Part shown: piece after piece, positions 11,009-21,766 of the stretch | Layout of the letters: every line of letters begins with the position of its first letter | Numbering within the stretch: the first letter of the stretch is position 1 | NCBI GenBank assembly: GCA_902984215.1 | Contig: CADWAF010000779.1 | Location: 1 to 35,462, forward strand | Source of the DNA: Willaertia magna | Lineage: Eukaryota; Heterolobosea; Eutetramitea; Acrasida; Naegleriidae | Reading direction: 5' to 3' | DNA: 35,462 nucleotides | Translations under genes and position numbers: made by a program | Notes under the pieces: model-generated | Told to the model about the DNA's origin: nothing | What the model saw: only the letters and a program-made list of their open reading frames with translations | The model's database searches: none

Positions 11009-12262
11009 TTAATTTTCATCATCACTTTCATCGTCATCACTATCTACACAATTCAAATCAAATTTCTTTTCAACTGGAATGCCTAACTGTTGTAATTGAC
11101 TAATAAAATAATTACCACTTTTAATTTTTTCTTCTTTTTGTTTTCTTAAGAAAAATTCATAACATTCCTCTCCAAATCTAATCAGTTCATTACTATTATT
11201 ATTATTATTATTATAACTGTTGCTTGTTGATTGTTCATTAGTTGTTGAAATTACACAATTGATTTTATTTGGATCAATTGGACACAATGCACGATTTTCA
11301 TTTCTATTATTATTCTGACCTTCAAATTGTTGCGTATTATTATTATTATTTCTATTATGATGTGGGACTTTATGTTGATAACCATGTTGTTGTTGATCTT
11401 TAAAAACAATTTCCATCTTTTCTCTATGTAATAACTGAATCATTTCATCTCTTTCCTTTTCATTTAATAACTTTTTATCAATTATTCTTAAAAATTGTTC
11501 TTTTCTCTTTTTTCTACATTGCATTTCATTAACTGTTAAGAAATGTTTCCAAAAGATTTCTTTTAATTCTAAATTTCCAAAATCAATTACAATTTCAATT
11601 TTATAACAAATATAATTTTTATTGTCATTGTAAAGTTTTGTATTGACTAATTCTTTCACTTTTCTTAAAATAAATTCTTTTCTATCTTTATCGTAGGATG
11701 TTTCAATTACATTTTTAATTTCTTCTTCTCTTATTGGATGAGTACTACAATTGTATTCACCTATTTGTGTAGTTGGAATATAATGAATAAGAGTTAATTT
11801 ACACAAATAATCTGAATATTCTAATTTTTTACGTTTACTTAATAATTGTTTATTGAGAGAAGATGCTACATTTGAATTATTAGAATTTGGAGAAGGATTA
11901 TTGTTAGCATTATTATTAAGATTATTATTAAGATTTGTAGAAGAAGAAGAACCAATAGTAGTAGTATTGTTATTATTATTATCGTAATTGTTATTATTGT
12001 TAATTATTTCTTCATCATCATCACTTTGAATTAAAGTAGGAGTATTATTGTCATTATTTGTTTTTTGATTATTATTATTCTTTTGATCAGCATTATTTTC
12101 TTCTTGTTCATCTTCATCATCATTATTGTTGCTATTGGAAGTATAGGCTGCAAAAAAGTTTGTTGGTTTAATTTCAGGTACATTTAAAAAGCTTAATTTA
12201 TTATATTTACTTTCATCATCGCTACTGTCGTTGCTACTGTCATCACCATTGTAGAAAAACAT
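11009..12262 (-). CDS. Asn-rich acidic protein, possible SNF5-like core
   Basis: 417 residues, intronless. The N-terminal third is acidic and Asn-rich (DDSSNDSSDDESKYN; many ATT/ATC triplet repeats on the + strand). A non-repetitive core at about 150-300 includes KKLEYSDYLCKLTLIHYIP and YKIEIVIDFGNLELKEIFW, followed by Lys/Arg-rich helices. 'I.I..D.GNLEL.E.F.W' loosely recalls the SNF5/INI1 repeat of SWI/SNF-type remodelers, but too few residues agree for a firm call. The C-terminus has a short non-repetitive segment (LIRFGEECYEFFLRKQKEEK) and ends in an acidic tail (DSDDDESDDEN). It is probably nuclear by composition. It converges on the ubiquitin-like gene with 92 bp between stops. Confidence 0.7.
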   Translation of the reverse strand: MFFYNGDDSSNDSSDDESKYNKLSFLNVPEIKPTNFFAAYTSNSNNNDDEDEQEENNADQKNNNNQKTNNDNNTPTLIQSDDDEEIINNNNNYDNNNNNTTTIGSSSSTNLNNNLNNNANNNPSPNSNNSNVASSLNKQLLSKRKKLEYSDYLCKLTLIHYIPTTQIGEYNCSTHPIREEEIKNVIETSYDKDRKEFILRKVKELVNTKLYNDNKNYICYKIEIVIDFGNLELKEIFWKHFLTVNEMQCRKKRKEQFLRIIDKKLLNEKERDEMIQLLHREKMEIVFKDQQQHGYQHKVPHHNRNNNNNTQQFEGQNNNRNENRALCPIDPNKINCVISTTNEQSTSNSYNNNNNNSNELIRFGEECYEFFLRKQKEEKIKSGNYFISQLQQLGIPVEKKFDLNCVDSDDDESDDEN

Positions 12263-12408
12263 TTTTTCATTGTTTTTATTAAATAAAAACTTAATTATTT
12301 TAATAGCAAAACCCTAGAGTGCAAAAAAATGTTGTAAAGAATTAATTCACAAGTTTACAAAAATTCATAATAATTTACTGTCGTCAAAAATGTATGTACA
12401 AAAAACTT

Positions 12409-14910
12409 TTAGGCTTTAATACCGTTTGTTAAATATTGATATTGATCATATTTCTTACTGAACCAATTGTCAATGGAATCATCAACTAACTTTCTCGCAA
12501 CTTTAGCAAATTCTTCTTCACTTAAATCAGCATAAAATCTACCTTTTAATTCTTTCAAACTAGAAGCATGATTATTATCAAAACATTTATAGTTTGCACC
12601 CATCATCATTTCAACTAAATTTATAATTCTATTCATATTACGTTTCTTTCTTAAAACTGAAAAAGCAACAAAGAAAACAGGTCTAAAATGTAAATCAAAT
12701 AATTCTCCCATTAAATCAACCCATTCTTGTGGTAATTTAAATGGAGAAACTTCAAAGTTAACACCACCAGGTGAAATACCAAGGAAGAAACCAAAATCAA
12801 TGTGAACAATATGACCTTCACGATCAATTAAGATATTACCATTGTGTCTATCTTTAATTTGTAAGATATAACTTATAATGGAATATCCTACTGCGCTTTC
12901 AACAAAATTTGTTTGTGCCTTGATGTATGGCATCGAAAGTGGATCACCATAAACCTTTGTAAAATAGTCTTTTAATGTTGTAAAATTTGGAAATTTCTTT
13001 TTTAAACCGTCAAATGAAACAGTATCACGTACAGTTTCAAGCATACCACAATTACCACTTGTGACAATAATTTCATATGGTCTTAAATAGATTGGTACTT
13101 TCTCTTCTTCAAATATTTGTTTAAATAGTTTAATTAATTGCATAGCAAATATCTCTTGACGAATATCATCGTTAGCTTTAACAATTGCAGTCTTAAGATC
13201 CCACCCAGGCATTGAGCCATATGGTGATTCTAATCTATATCTTTCTTTTGTTTTACTCCAACTTTCACCAAATACACATTCTAATTGTTTCTCAATCTCA
13301 ATTTCTTGTTTTGTAATTGCATTTTTCTTATCTATTATTATAAAATCATCATCGTTAGCAGATGGTGTTAAACTACTTTCTATAATCTTACTTGCAACTT
13401 GTTCAACTTGATCCATCTTCATTCCTGGTATAAATACAACACTTGTATCAATCAGTGGTGGTTGATTACCAAATGCATGAGTTGGTTTAGTTTGCATTCC
13501 ACTACAATCACTTAATACAGATGACACTCCTGTATTTTGATCTCCATTCTCAGAGACTTCACCACCATTACTACTTGAAACACTTTCTACGTCATCAAAC
13601 TCATTAAAACCATTATTGCCCTCAAAATGAAGACCATTATTCAGGTTGCCATTATTTACACGGCCACTATTACTGCCAATACTACAACTTGATTCATCCT
13701 TTTTAAATTCATCAACAACAAAATGATTAAGGACCTTTTCATCCATCTCAAAAAGTTTATCAGGTCTATTACATTTAAAATCATCTTTTGCTACTTCAAA
13801 TATACATAAATAAGGTACCCTTTCTTTTGTACTAAATACCCTGCATGCATCTGTACAAATCCTTAAAATTCTATAATGATAATCGTTTGAATCACATAAT
13901 GGATAATATACACCATATGGTATTGTTTCATTTAATCTTTCTAATTCTGCTTTCATTCTATATTTTCTTAAATCACCTGCTGGATAAGCTTTTAAACGAT
14001 AAGATAGATCTGTTAGTGCATGTACAAAATAATGTTCATCATTAAAATAGTTAGATCTACGTTGTTTTAAAAACACATTTTCTAATGGATCTTTTTTTAA
14101 ATTATTATTATTTAATTGTTTCATCATTTCACTATCCTCTTCTAATGGTGATGAATTATTATTCATAATAAAACTCATATTATAACTATCACATATTGCT
14201 GGAGAGTCAGATGTTAACATTGGTGCAGATAGAAAATTATCATTCATATAATTAACAGGTACTTTTTGATTAATTGTAACTTTTTCAACTAAATTCCTAA
14301 AAATCATTCCACGTTGTACTCTTTTCTTTAATTTTATATTATTTGGTGTTTGAATTAATTGATTTTCTAAAGTATATAATTCAGCATCTAATAACCAACT
14401 AATTTTAATACCAAAATGCATTGAATTTGCACATAACTCTAAAATAAATCTTTCTAAATGTGATTCCCTTTCATTTGCTTTAATCATATAAGTATTTAAT
14501 AATTGTAACATATAAAATTCTAAATCATCTTTATCTAATTCATATAAAATATTACAAAGAAATTGAAAAGTACCATTATGTTCAACTGTTTTACTCTTTT
14601 CATTATGTTCTTCTAGTTTAGAGAGACAATGTAAAACGCTATCAATTTGTTTTCTATTATTTTCATCGCTAAAATATTGTACAAGATTTGTTATTGGTTT
14701 CCAATCATCATCATCTTCATTATTTTGATCGGAATTGTTTGTTCCATTAGCTACATTGGAAGCAGAAGAAGTACTACTTTTATCATCTAGACTAGAAGAA
14801 GATCCATCTAATTTATCAACATGATTTATTGTTGTCATTCCATTATTGTTATTCTCTACGGCTATTATTTCTTTAGGAGATAGTGTAGGAGAAGAAGAAT
14901 CGTTGCTCAT
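12409..14910 (-). CDS. PI4KB: Phosphatidylinositol 4-kinase III beta
   Basis: 833 residues, intronless. It phosphorylates phosphatidylinositol at position 4, typically at the Golgi, and supplies PI4P for trafficking and for PI(4,5)P2. After a Ser/Asn-rich leader (1-70) there is a helical PIK/lipid-kinase-unique region (about 75-200, WKPITNLVQYF through LLDAELYTLENQL), then a low-complexity linker. The kinase domain is C-terminal: DDIRQEIFAMQLI, then the catalytic loop KDRHNGN at 686-692 and HIDFGFFLG with DFG at 705-707. The activation segment ISPGGVNFEVSPFKL is the PI4K beta type and distinguishes it from PI4K alpha and PI3Ks. All catalytic residues are present. The start at 14910 is the first ATG of the frame; an E2F-like TTGGCGGAAA lies 27 bp upstream. 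Confidence 0.95.
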   Translation of the reverse strand: MSNDSSSPTLSPKEIIAVENNNNGMTTINHVDKLDGSSSSLDDKSSTSSASNVANGTNNSDQNNEDDDDWKPITNLVQYFSDENNRKQIDSVLHCLSKLEEHNEKSKTVEHNGTFQFLCNILYELDKDDLEFYMLQLLNTYMIKANERESHLERFILELCANSMHFGIKISWLLDAELYTLENQLIQTPNNIKLKKRVQRGMIFRNLVEKVTINQKVPVNYMNDNFLSAPMLTSDSPAICDSYNMSFIMNNNSSPLEEDSEMMKQLNNNNLKKDPLENVFLKQRRSNYFNDEHYFVHALTDLSYRLKAYPAGDLRKYRMKAELERLNETIPYGVYYPLCDSNDYHYRILRICTDACRVFSTKERVPYLCIFEVAKDDFKCNRPDKLFEMDEKVLNHFVVDEFKKDESSCSIGSNSGRVNNGNLNNGLHFEGNNGFNEFDDVESVSSSNGGEVSENGDQNTGVSSVLSDCSGMQTKPTHAFGNQPPLIDTSVVFIPGMKMDQVEQVASKIIESSLTPSANDDDFIIIDKKNAITKQEIEIEKQLECVFGESWSKTKERYRLESPYGSMPGWDLKTAIVKANDDIRQEIFAMQLIKLFKQIFEEEKVPIYLRPYEIIVTSGNCGMLETVRDTVSFDGLKKKFPNFTTLKDYFTKVYGDPLSMPYIKAQTNFVESAVGYSIISYILQIKDRHNGNILIDREGHIVHIDFGFFLGISPGGVNFEVSPFKLPQEWVDLMGELFDLHFRPVFFVAFSVLRKKRNMNRIINLVEMMMGANYKCFDNNHASSLKELKGRFYADLSEEEFAKVARKLVDDSIDNWFSKKYDQYQYLTNGIKA

Positions 14911-15117
14911 TTTTTAGGCTTTGTTTTCGTCATTAATTGGCGGAAAGAAAGATTTTATGAAAAGAGAACAAGAATGTACTGAATTTGACATAGTTAAAAT
15001 TAATGCGAAATAAGCTTGCATTTACTTTTAAATTGTACAATTATTATTATTAGGAGCAATGCTTGTATTTATTGCTGGCAATGAAACTGTTAGTTCCGGA
15101 ACAATATTTGAAAAATA
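14911..15117. promoter_or_regulatory. Divergent promoter, PI4-kinase and zinc-ribbon gene
   Basis: 207 bp between start codons. It contains TTGGCGGAAA (14937-14946) close to the PI4-kinase start. The last ~23 bases before the + gene recur in front of the truncated copy at 15701. Confidence 0.45.
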
Positions 15118-15393
15118 ATGACTTTGCAATATTCTGTTTGTGTCACCAGAAATTCTGAGATGGTTAAGAAATCAAAATTTTGTTATTGTGTGTTTTGTTT
15201 GGAAAAGTATCCAGCAAGTGAAGTAAATCTTTCTGAGGACGATATGATTCAAGATGTAAATGGGTTTACTGTAATGTGTCCAAAATGTGGTGTAGATTCA
15301 GTGGTACCAGATGCTTTTGGAGAAGAAGTTACAGAAAGCCTTTTGCGAGAGTGGAATAGAACATATTTTTATGATGATGAATTTCGCCAGTAA
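15118..15393 (+). CDS. Small zinc-ribbon protein, bacterial-like
   Basis: 91 residues, intronless. Cys24-x-x-Cys27 (within FCYCVFCLEKYPASEV) and Cys54-x-x-Cys57 (MCPKCGVDSVVPDA) would bind one zinc ion; Cys22 is extra. The pattern 'C..Cl..yP.sEv...d......mCP.CG.DSV..da.g..vt...L...n..yf' strongly recalls a family of short uncharacterised cytoplasmic proteins common in bacteria, so lateral transfer is possible. This is from memory and has not been searched. No targeting signal is seen and the biochemical role is unknown. A truncated second copy lies 583 bp downstream on the same strand. Confidence 0.8.
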   Translation: MTLQYSVCVTRNSEMVKKSKFCYCVFCLEKYPASEVNLSEDDMIQDVNGFTVMCPKCGVDSVVPDAFGEEVTESLLREWNRTYFYDDEFRQ

Positions 15394-15679
15394 TTGTTTG
15401 TGAATAGAAATAAAAATTATTATGCATTGAAAATCACAAAATTATTTTGTAGTTGAAAATTGGAAAGAATTAAATTACTTTCACTGTCCTTTTGTTTTAT
15501 TGTCAAACAACCAGTCAAAATTTTTGATAGTTTCTCAACATTTCATTTCACTTAATTTCCCTTGACTCGAAAACAAACACAGAACAGCTGTGGACTAAAA
15601 GAAAAGAGCTTGCTGTTGTATAAAGATAACTGTAGTGTGATTTATGTGTGACATTTTGTTTATTGTAAGCAATTCGTCA
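15394..15679. other. Intergenic spacer between zinc-ribbon gene and its copy
   Basis: 286 bp of non-coding sequence. No RNA gene, repeat or clear promoter motif is seen. It does not resemble the corresponding upstream region of the intact zinc-ribbon gene, so the duplicated unit seems to start near 15680. Confidence 0.5.
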
Positions 15680-15811
15680 GGAAACAACAATTGAAAAATA
15701 ATGACTTTGCAATATTCTGCTTGTGTCACCAGGAATTCTGAGATGGTTAAGAAGTCAAATTTCTGTTATTGTGTGTATTGTTTGGAAAAGTATCCAGCAA
15801 GTGAAGTAAGT
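15680..15811 (+). pseudogene. Truncated duplicate of the zinc-ribbon gene
   Basis: From about 20 bases before the ATG (15701) to about 15811 this repeats the intact gene (15118-15228) with seven differences in the first ~110 coding bases (about 94% identity). Four are amino-acid changes (V to A, K to N, F to Y, N to S) and three are silent. The copy retains the first CxxC pair (FCYCVYC) but loses the second, so it cannot form the zinc site. One substitution turns GTAAAT into GTAAGT (15806-15811), a consensus splice donor. The frame runs on to 15925, overlapping the start of the PPR gene in another frame, so if it is in that gene's leader it would act as an overlapping upstream ORF. It may also act as that gene's promoter. 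Confidence 0.75.
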
Positions 15812-15824
15812 CTTCCAAAAAAAA

Positions 15825-17200
15825 ATGAAAAGACTTGTTCAATCTTCCACATTTTTAACAAAACGTGGCTCTTCTTTGCAACAATACTTTACCAAACAAC
15901 AATGTGCCTTCTCTACAATAACTAAACTTTTAAAAGAAGATGAAACAGGAAAAGTACCAACAAAACCAATTCAAAAACAAACACCTGTTGAACAACAAGT
16001 TTTAAAAATTTTGAAATATAATTCTGAAGGAAAGGTCGCAGAAGCAGTTGATTCATATGAACAATTAAAGAAAATGACAAAAGACATTGATTTAAAAACA
16101 TTAAATGCAATCATTAGTTCATTTGCACCTAAGAAACTTTTATTCAAATGGTATAAACCATACAAAGATTATGTAGATATGTATACTGAAGCAAGTAAAT
16201 TCAGAGCGAAAGAAGTAGGTATCATTTTTTTAACATTTTTTAATTTTATTTTTAAAAGAGAGTTGCCGAAGCCAAGAGAGTATTTCAAGATATTTCTCAA
16301 TATCATCCTTCTCCTGATATTATATCTTATAATGCATTAATGAAGGTACAATTATCTGCAGATGAAGTGTTAAATGTTTTTGATACTTTTAATGAATTAC
16401 AAACAAATACTGGAGTTACACAAACTAAATTATATAATGATGAATTATTAGTAACATTTGGTACTCTTTTAAGAGCATGTTCAATGTTAGAACAAGTTGG
16501 ATTAGCTGAAGAAATATACTTTTTTGCATTACAAGAAATTATTAAAGATAGATTAGCTAATTCTCATGAAAAGCCTTGGAGATCAAGTGAAAGTGTTTCT
16601 TATTTAACATTCTTTAATACTATGTTAGATGTTTATAGTGAATCACGTGATCCTTTCGCTTTTAAATTCTTTGAACAAATGATTGCTAATAGTTCTGGAG
16701 CTCATTATGCCAATAAACAATTTAGCTCAGAAGGAAAACAACGTTATAAGAGAAATCCACGTTTATTAGGTTCTTTGAATGGAGTAACATTCAATAATTA
16801 TGCTAAGGCTTGTATATTTATGGATCAACGTGTTAGATTAGTCGAAATGGTTGAAAGAATGAGAGTTGAGGGTGTTTTACAATCTGAATTAAGTAAACCT
16901 GTAAGAGATGAGATAAAACATGCATTAGAAACTTATACTGAACAATTTTATAAAAAACATCGATCAGAATTATTACCTGAAGGTTTACATGATAGAATTG
17001 CAACTGATTACTTTGCAGATTTAAGAGATTTCATGATTATTGATACAGATGATGAAGCAAATCTTGCCTGGGGTAGAGAAGTAGATACTAGAGATTTCAA
17101 ATTTATGAAATATTTGAAACCTACGCATGACATGTATCGTATTGAACTCTCTGATGCATTTAGAGAAACAGTTTCCGCACCTAAGGTTCCCTTTTTGTAA
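15825..17200 (+). CDS. Mitochondrial PPR protein, two exons
   Basis: Exons 15825-16214 and 16259-17200 join across a 44-nt GTAGGT...AAAAG intron (phase 0), giving 443 residues. The N-terminus (MKRLVQSSTFLTKRGSSLQQYF) is basic, hydroxylated and free of acidic residues, a typical mitochondrial presequence. Helical pairs of PPR type follow. The clearest spans the splice junction: AEAKRVFQDISQYHPSPDIISYNALM, with the family's 'pd.isYNaLm' turn. Others include LTFFNTMLDVYSESRDPFAFKFFEQM and VTFNNYAKACIFMDQ. PPR proteins bind organellar RNA and act in its processing, stability or translation; the target here is unknown. The start is the ATG 13 bases after the end of the duplicated zinc-ribbon fragment. 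Confidence 0.85.
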
Positions 17201-17361
17201 ACTTCTCAACGTTTAGTCTGTCTCAATTTCGTAAAGAGAGATGGGAAGAAATAAAAAATAGCCATTGTCCTTGACAACACATGTTTTTGAATGAATGATT
17301 TAATGATCCATTTCTTATGTCAAATGTCTTTAGCAATTAAATAAAAAAAAATAAAAGCAAA

Positions 17362-20300
17362 ATGGTTCGCAGTTTTGGTTCTTTCTTCACTAAACTGACG
17401 AAAAAGAATAAAGAAGACAAGGAAGATAAGAACAACTCATCAGGCAACAATACTCCAAACACTACTGAAAAATTATCTCCTAAAGATCTTCCTTCTAATT
17501 CTAATTATACTGCTAATACTTCAAATGGTTCTTTATCCGAAAACAACGGAACCTCAAGCAATGTCTCAAATAGTAGCAATAGTAGTAGTAATACTCCAAC
17601 AACATCTCCATCTACTTCTACAACTAAATCCTCAAAACATAGACCAACACGTACAATGACAGATATCTCAGATGCTTTTGGTACCGTGTTGACCGAAGAT
17701 GAAACAACAACCAAAACAAAAGGATCATTACAAACACCTGAAGAAATAAAACGTTATATGGAATTAATTTTAGGAAAAACTAAAGAATGGTGTAGTGAAA
17801 ATGATGAAGTAAAAGCGTTTAGAAAGGCAATAAGAAAAGCTCATTATATAACTGAAAATAAATCCATTGAAAGAAGTGATTTATTGCCACCTGTTTATTT
17901 GACATCAGATACTACTTTTGATGAAAATGTCAAATTCTTTTGTAAAGTTAATTTAGTTGGAGGTAAGTATAGAAAGAATTATTTAAATTAAACATTTCAA
18001 TAGAAAATTTCCAAAAGATGGTAGATTGCGATCCTACAATGAGTGCCGATGACTTTGCAGAAAACTTTATTAACAAAATAAATAAATCCCATCTATTAAA
18101 TAGAAAGAAAGAAGACGTAAGTTTCAAATTTCAAGCCTTTTTTTAATTTAAGACATTTTTTCCGTAGTGGATTTTCAAGGCTACAGGAACTTCCGAATAT
18201 ATTTACGGTAACGAAAGGATGATCGATTTCGCAGTGATTAGAAAATGTTTAAAGAGAGGTATTACTAGAATACCTTTAAATCTTATGGACAAAGAAACTG
18301 TTCTATCTGAACTAGATCCATATGATATGAAATTAAAAACTACAGATTATGATTTTGAATATAAAAGAACTAAAAGATATGAAATACCAAAAACTCATCT
18401 ACCTCCAGGAAGAAAACATGTTTACGTACATTATGGAAAGAATTTGGATTTGGTAAATGAAGATGAGGATGGAAATAACGAAGATAATAATTTAAATATT
18501 GATGATGAAGTTAACGATAATTCAATTGAAGATTCAGCCTTCTTAGGACATGAAAGTTTAACTTTAAGAGATTTAATTCATCCTACAAGTACTACTACAT
18601 CTCCATCGATATCAACTACAACAGCAACAACAACTACCGCTACAACTAATACCACTAATAGTAATATTATAACAGCAGATTTATTAAAACGTAACTATAT
18701 CAGTTTATGGGATATGCCTAAACCATTCCGTATTAGAATTAATGGTGTTGAACATTTAAAAGAAAAGGAAAATATATTTACATTGGAAAATAAATCAATT
18801 TATATTTCAGCTCAAGTATTTTTAGGAGGATTACCATTGACAAGTTGCAGAGTAACAAAATGTGTTATTGGATCAAGAGATCCTAGATTTAATCAATACA
18901 TTACTTTCCCAGAATTAAATATTTCTGAATTACCAAGAGAATCAAAGATTTGTTTTAATATTTATTGTAAAAATTATTCAAAGAATGATCCACATTTAAA
19001 TTTAAGTAAAAATTCAATTACTTTAAATGATTTGGTTAAATTATCAAATATTTATGCAATTTCAGGTGGTAATTCAAGTAGAAAGAGTATTGTATTAAGT
19101 GGAAGCATGACAACTTTATCAACAGACATAACTACACCTGAAATGAGCCCAAACATAAATGCTAGTTCAACAAGTAATATAAACAATAATGGAAATGACA
19201 CAGAATATTTAGATCATGAAGAAATGTTATTAGTTGAATCTAAAAAGAAAAAGAAAGAACAAAAGAATGGCGGTTTAGAACAATTACCATTGGGTGGTAT
19301 TAATTTCCAATTATTTGATTATTGTGGTACTTTAAAACAAGGTTCATATTGTTTAAGAATACATCCTTATAAAGAAGCTAAACCAATTTTAACATCTGGT
19401 GAGAATAAATCTAATAGTTTGAGTGAAACAAAGGAGGAAGATATACCACCATCTATTTCATTTTGTTTAGAAGAGTACAGATTACCAGTTGTTTATCCAC
19501 AAGATGAAGAGGAGTATTCTTCTTCAACCAATACTGAACAAGTACATGCAATGATGAATATTTTACAAGATTTAAAGACTAGAAAATCATCTTTAACAAG
19601 ATCATTAACAAATAACAACAATAATAACGATAATGAAAAAGTAAATGACAAGAAACCAAAAAGTCCAATGCAACAAAGAGCAAGTAGTTATAATTCATCA
19701 AAGAAAAAGACTTTACCTGAACATTTAAGAAAAAGATTTGAAGAATATGCAGCCAAAAAGAATTCACAATATCAACGTCCACCTGAAATTATTGAAAAGA
19801 AATTAGATAAAATTTTACATTATGACCCATTGAAAAAGTTAAATTCCGAAGAACGTTGGATATGCTTTACAAATAGAGATAAATTAGTTGACAATCCAAA
19901 AGCATTATCTAAATTCTTGTTATCTGTTCCTTGGAAATTCCCTGAAGCAAGATTAATAGCAAATGAATATTTAGATAAATGGGCATTGGTTGAACCAATA
20001 GATGCATTAGAATTATTAGATCACAATTTTGGAGCTAGTTTTGTTAGAGAGTATTCTTTAGGTAGATTGAATCAATTATCAGATCAACAGTTATCAGACT
20101 TTTTATTGCAATTGGTACAAACATTAAAATACGAAGGATTCCATGATTCCCCATTAACAAGATTTTTATTACAGAGAGGTTTAAGATCTCCAAATATTAT
20201 AGGTCATATATTGTTTTGGCATTTGAAGGCTGAGATGTATGTTAACACTATAAAGGAAAGACACGGTTTAATTTTAGAAGAGTATTTAAGAAATTGTGGT

Positions 20301-21398
20301 TCCCATCGTATTGAATTGGTGCAACAAACAGGTGTTTTACAACAATTCTTAGAAATTGCAGAAAATGTAGGTAGATTAAGTGATAAAGAAGAAATTAAAG
20401 AGTATACACACAGATGTTTAAGAGAGTTAAAACATCCACCTAAATTTAAATTACCACTTTCACCTAGAATGGAAGTGAAGGGTTTAATTGTTGAGAAGTG
20501 TAGAGTTATGTCAAGTAAGAAGAAACCGTTATGGTTAGTTTTCCAAAATGCAGATGAAACTGGTGACCCAATTCAAGTTATGTTTAAGGCAGGTGATGAT
20601 TTAAGACAAGATTTATTAACATTACAAGTATTATCAATTATGGATCAATTATGGAAACGTAAAGGTATTGATTTACATATGAATCCATATGGTTGTATTT
20701 GTACAGGTTTTATGGAAGGTTTTATTGAAATTGTTGTTGACAGTGAAACAGTAGCAGGTATTACAGCTGGTGATCAAAGTGGTATTTCTGGTGCATTAAA
20801 TGCATTCTCTTCAGATCCACTAGAAAATTGGATTTTAAGGAATAATGGTGGAGATAGAACTTCTAAGGATTACGAAAAGGCAGTTCAAAACTTTACTAGA
20901 TCATGTGCTGGATATTGTACTGCTACCTACGTTTTAGGTATTGGTGATAGACACAATGATAATATTATGTTGTCTAGAAAAGGAGATCTATTTCATATTG
21001 ATTTTGGACATTTCCTTGGTAACTTTAAAACATTTAAGGGTGTCTACAAGAGAGAGACTGCACCTTTTGTTTTTACACCAATGTATGCTCAAGTTATGAA
21101 ATCTTATGACCAACAATTTGGTACAAATTATTATTCACAATTTGAAGATTTATGTGTTAAGGCATATCAAGTATTAAGGGAGAATGGTAATTTATTAATG
21201 AACTTGTTTCTTTTAATGTTAGCAACAAATATTCCAGAATTACAATCTGTATCTGATATTAAGTGGTTAAGAAAATGTTTAGTTTTAGATGTAGCTGATG
21301 ACGAAGCAGCTGAACACATGAAGAAAAAGATTTTTGAGGCTTTAACTAATACCAAATCAAAACTTAATGACTTTTTCCACATTGTTAAACATAATTAA
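17362..21398 (+). CDS. Class I phosphatidylinositol 3-kinase catalytic subunit, three exons
   Basis: Exons 17362-17962, 18004-18116 and 18168-21398 (introns of 41 and 51 nt, phases 1 and 0) give 1314 residues. It makes PI(3,4,5)P3 at the plasma membrane, controlling chemotaxis, macropinocytosis and phagocytosis in amoebae. The first ~130 residues are Ser/Thr/Asn-rich. A Ras-binding domain spans all three exons (about 190-300; VNLVGENFQKMVDCDPTMSA, then WIFKATGTSEYIYGN). A C2 domain with a Thr-rich insert follows, then the helical PIK domain (SEERWICFTNRDKL to GHILFWHLKAEM). The kinase domain has DDLRQD, catalytic loop GDRHNDN (1164-1170) and DFG at 1183-1185. The basic activation loop (FKTFKGVYKRE) is the class I type that reads PI(4,5)P2; class III lacks it. 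No p85-binding domain is apparent at the N-terminus, as in other amoebal PI3Ks. Confidence 0.94.
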
Positions 21399-21766
21399 TA
21401 ATAAGTATGTATATAATTATAATAACTATATACTTTAAAAAAACATCTAAGGTATGAATGTGTGTGTATAAACTTGTACAATAAAAATAAAACATCAATT
21501 GATATGATGATGTATTATCTTTAACATTGATAATAGTAAAATAATTTAAATTTAATGAAGATATCTTTATTTTTAAACATACCTTTACTTTTAGAGGAAT
21601 TTGACTGTTGAAGAGAATTGGTGATGTGTTAATTTTTTATTTTACAATAAAAATAAATACTCTTTTTTTAGAATTAAGTTTATAACCTTGGTCTAAATGG
21701 CCAAAATTGATGTTACTATATAAACTATTTAAAGAACAACAAGTTGATAATCTTTAAAAAAAACAC
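21399..21766. other. Intergenic region downstream of the PI3-kinase
   Basis: 368 bp of AT-rich sequence with no open frame or RNA gene that I can support. It holds the 3' region of the PI3-kinase and, near 21716-21726, a TATATAAAC-like stretch about 45 bases before the next start codon that could be a core promoter. Confidence 0.5.

Noticed and set aside
15806..15832. Intron starting at the GTAAGT in the truncated zinc-ribbon copy
   Set aside because: The nearest AG would make an intron of about 27 nt, and the acceptors checked further in do not join to the PPR frame in phase.
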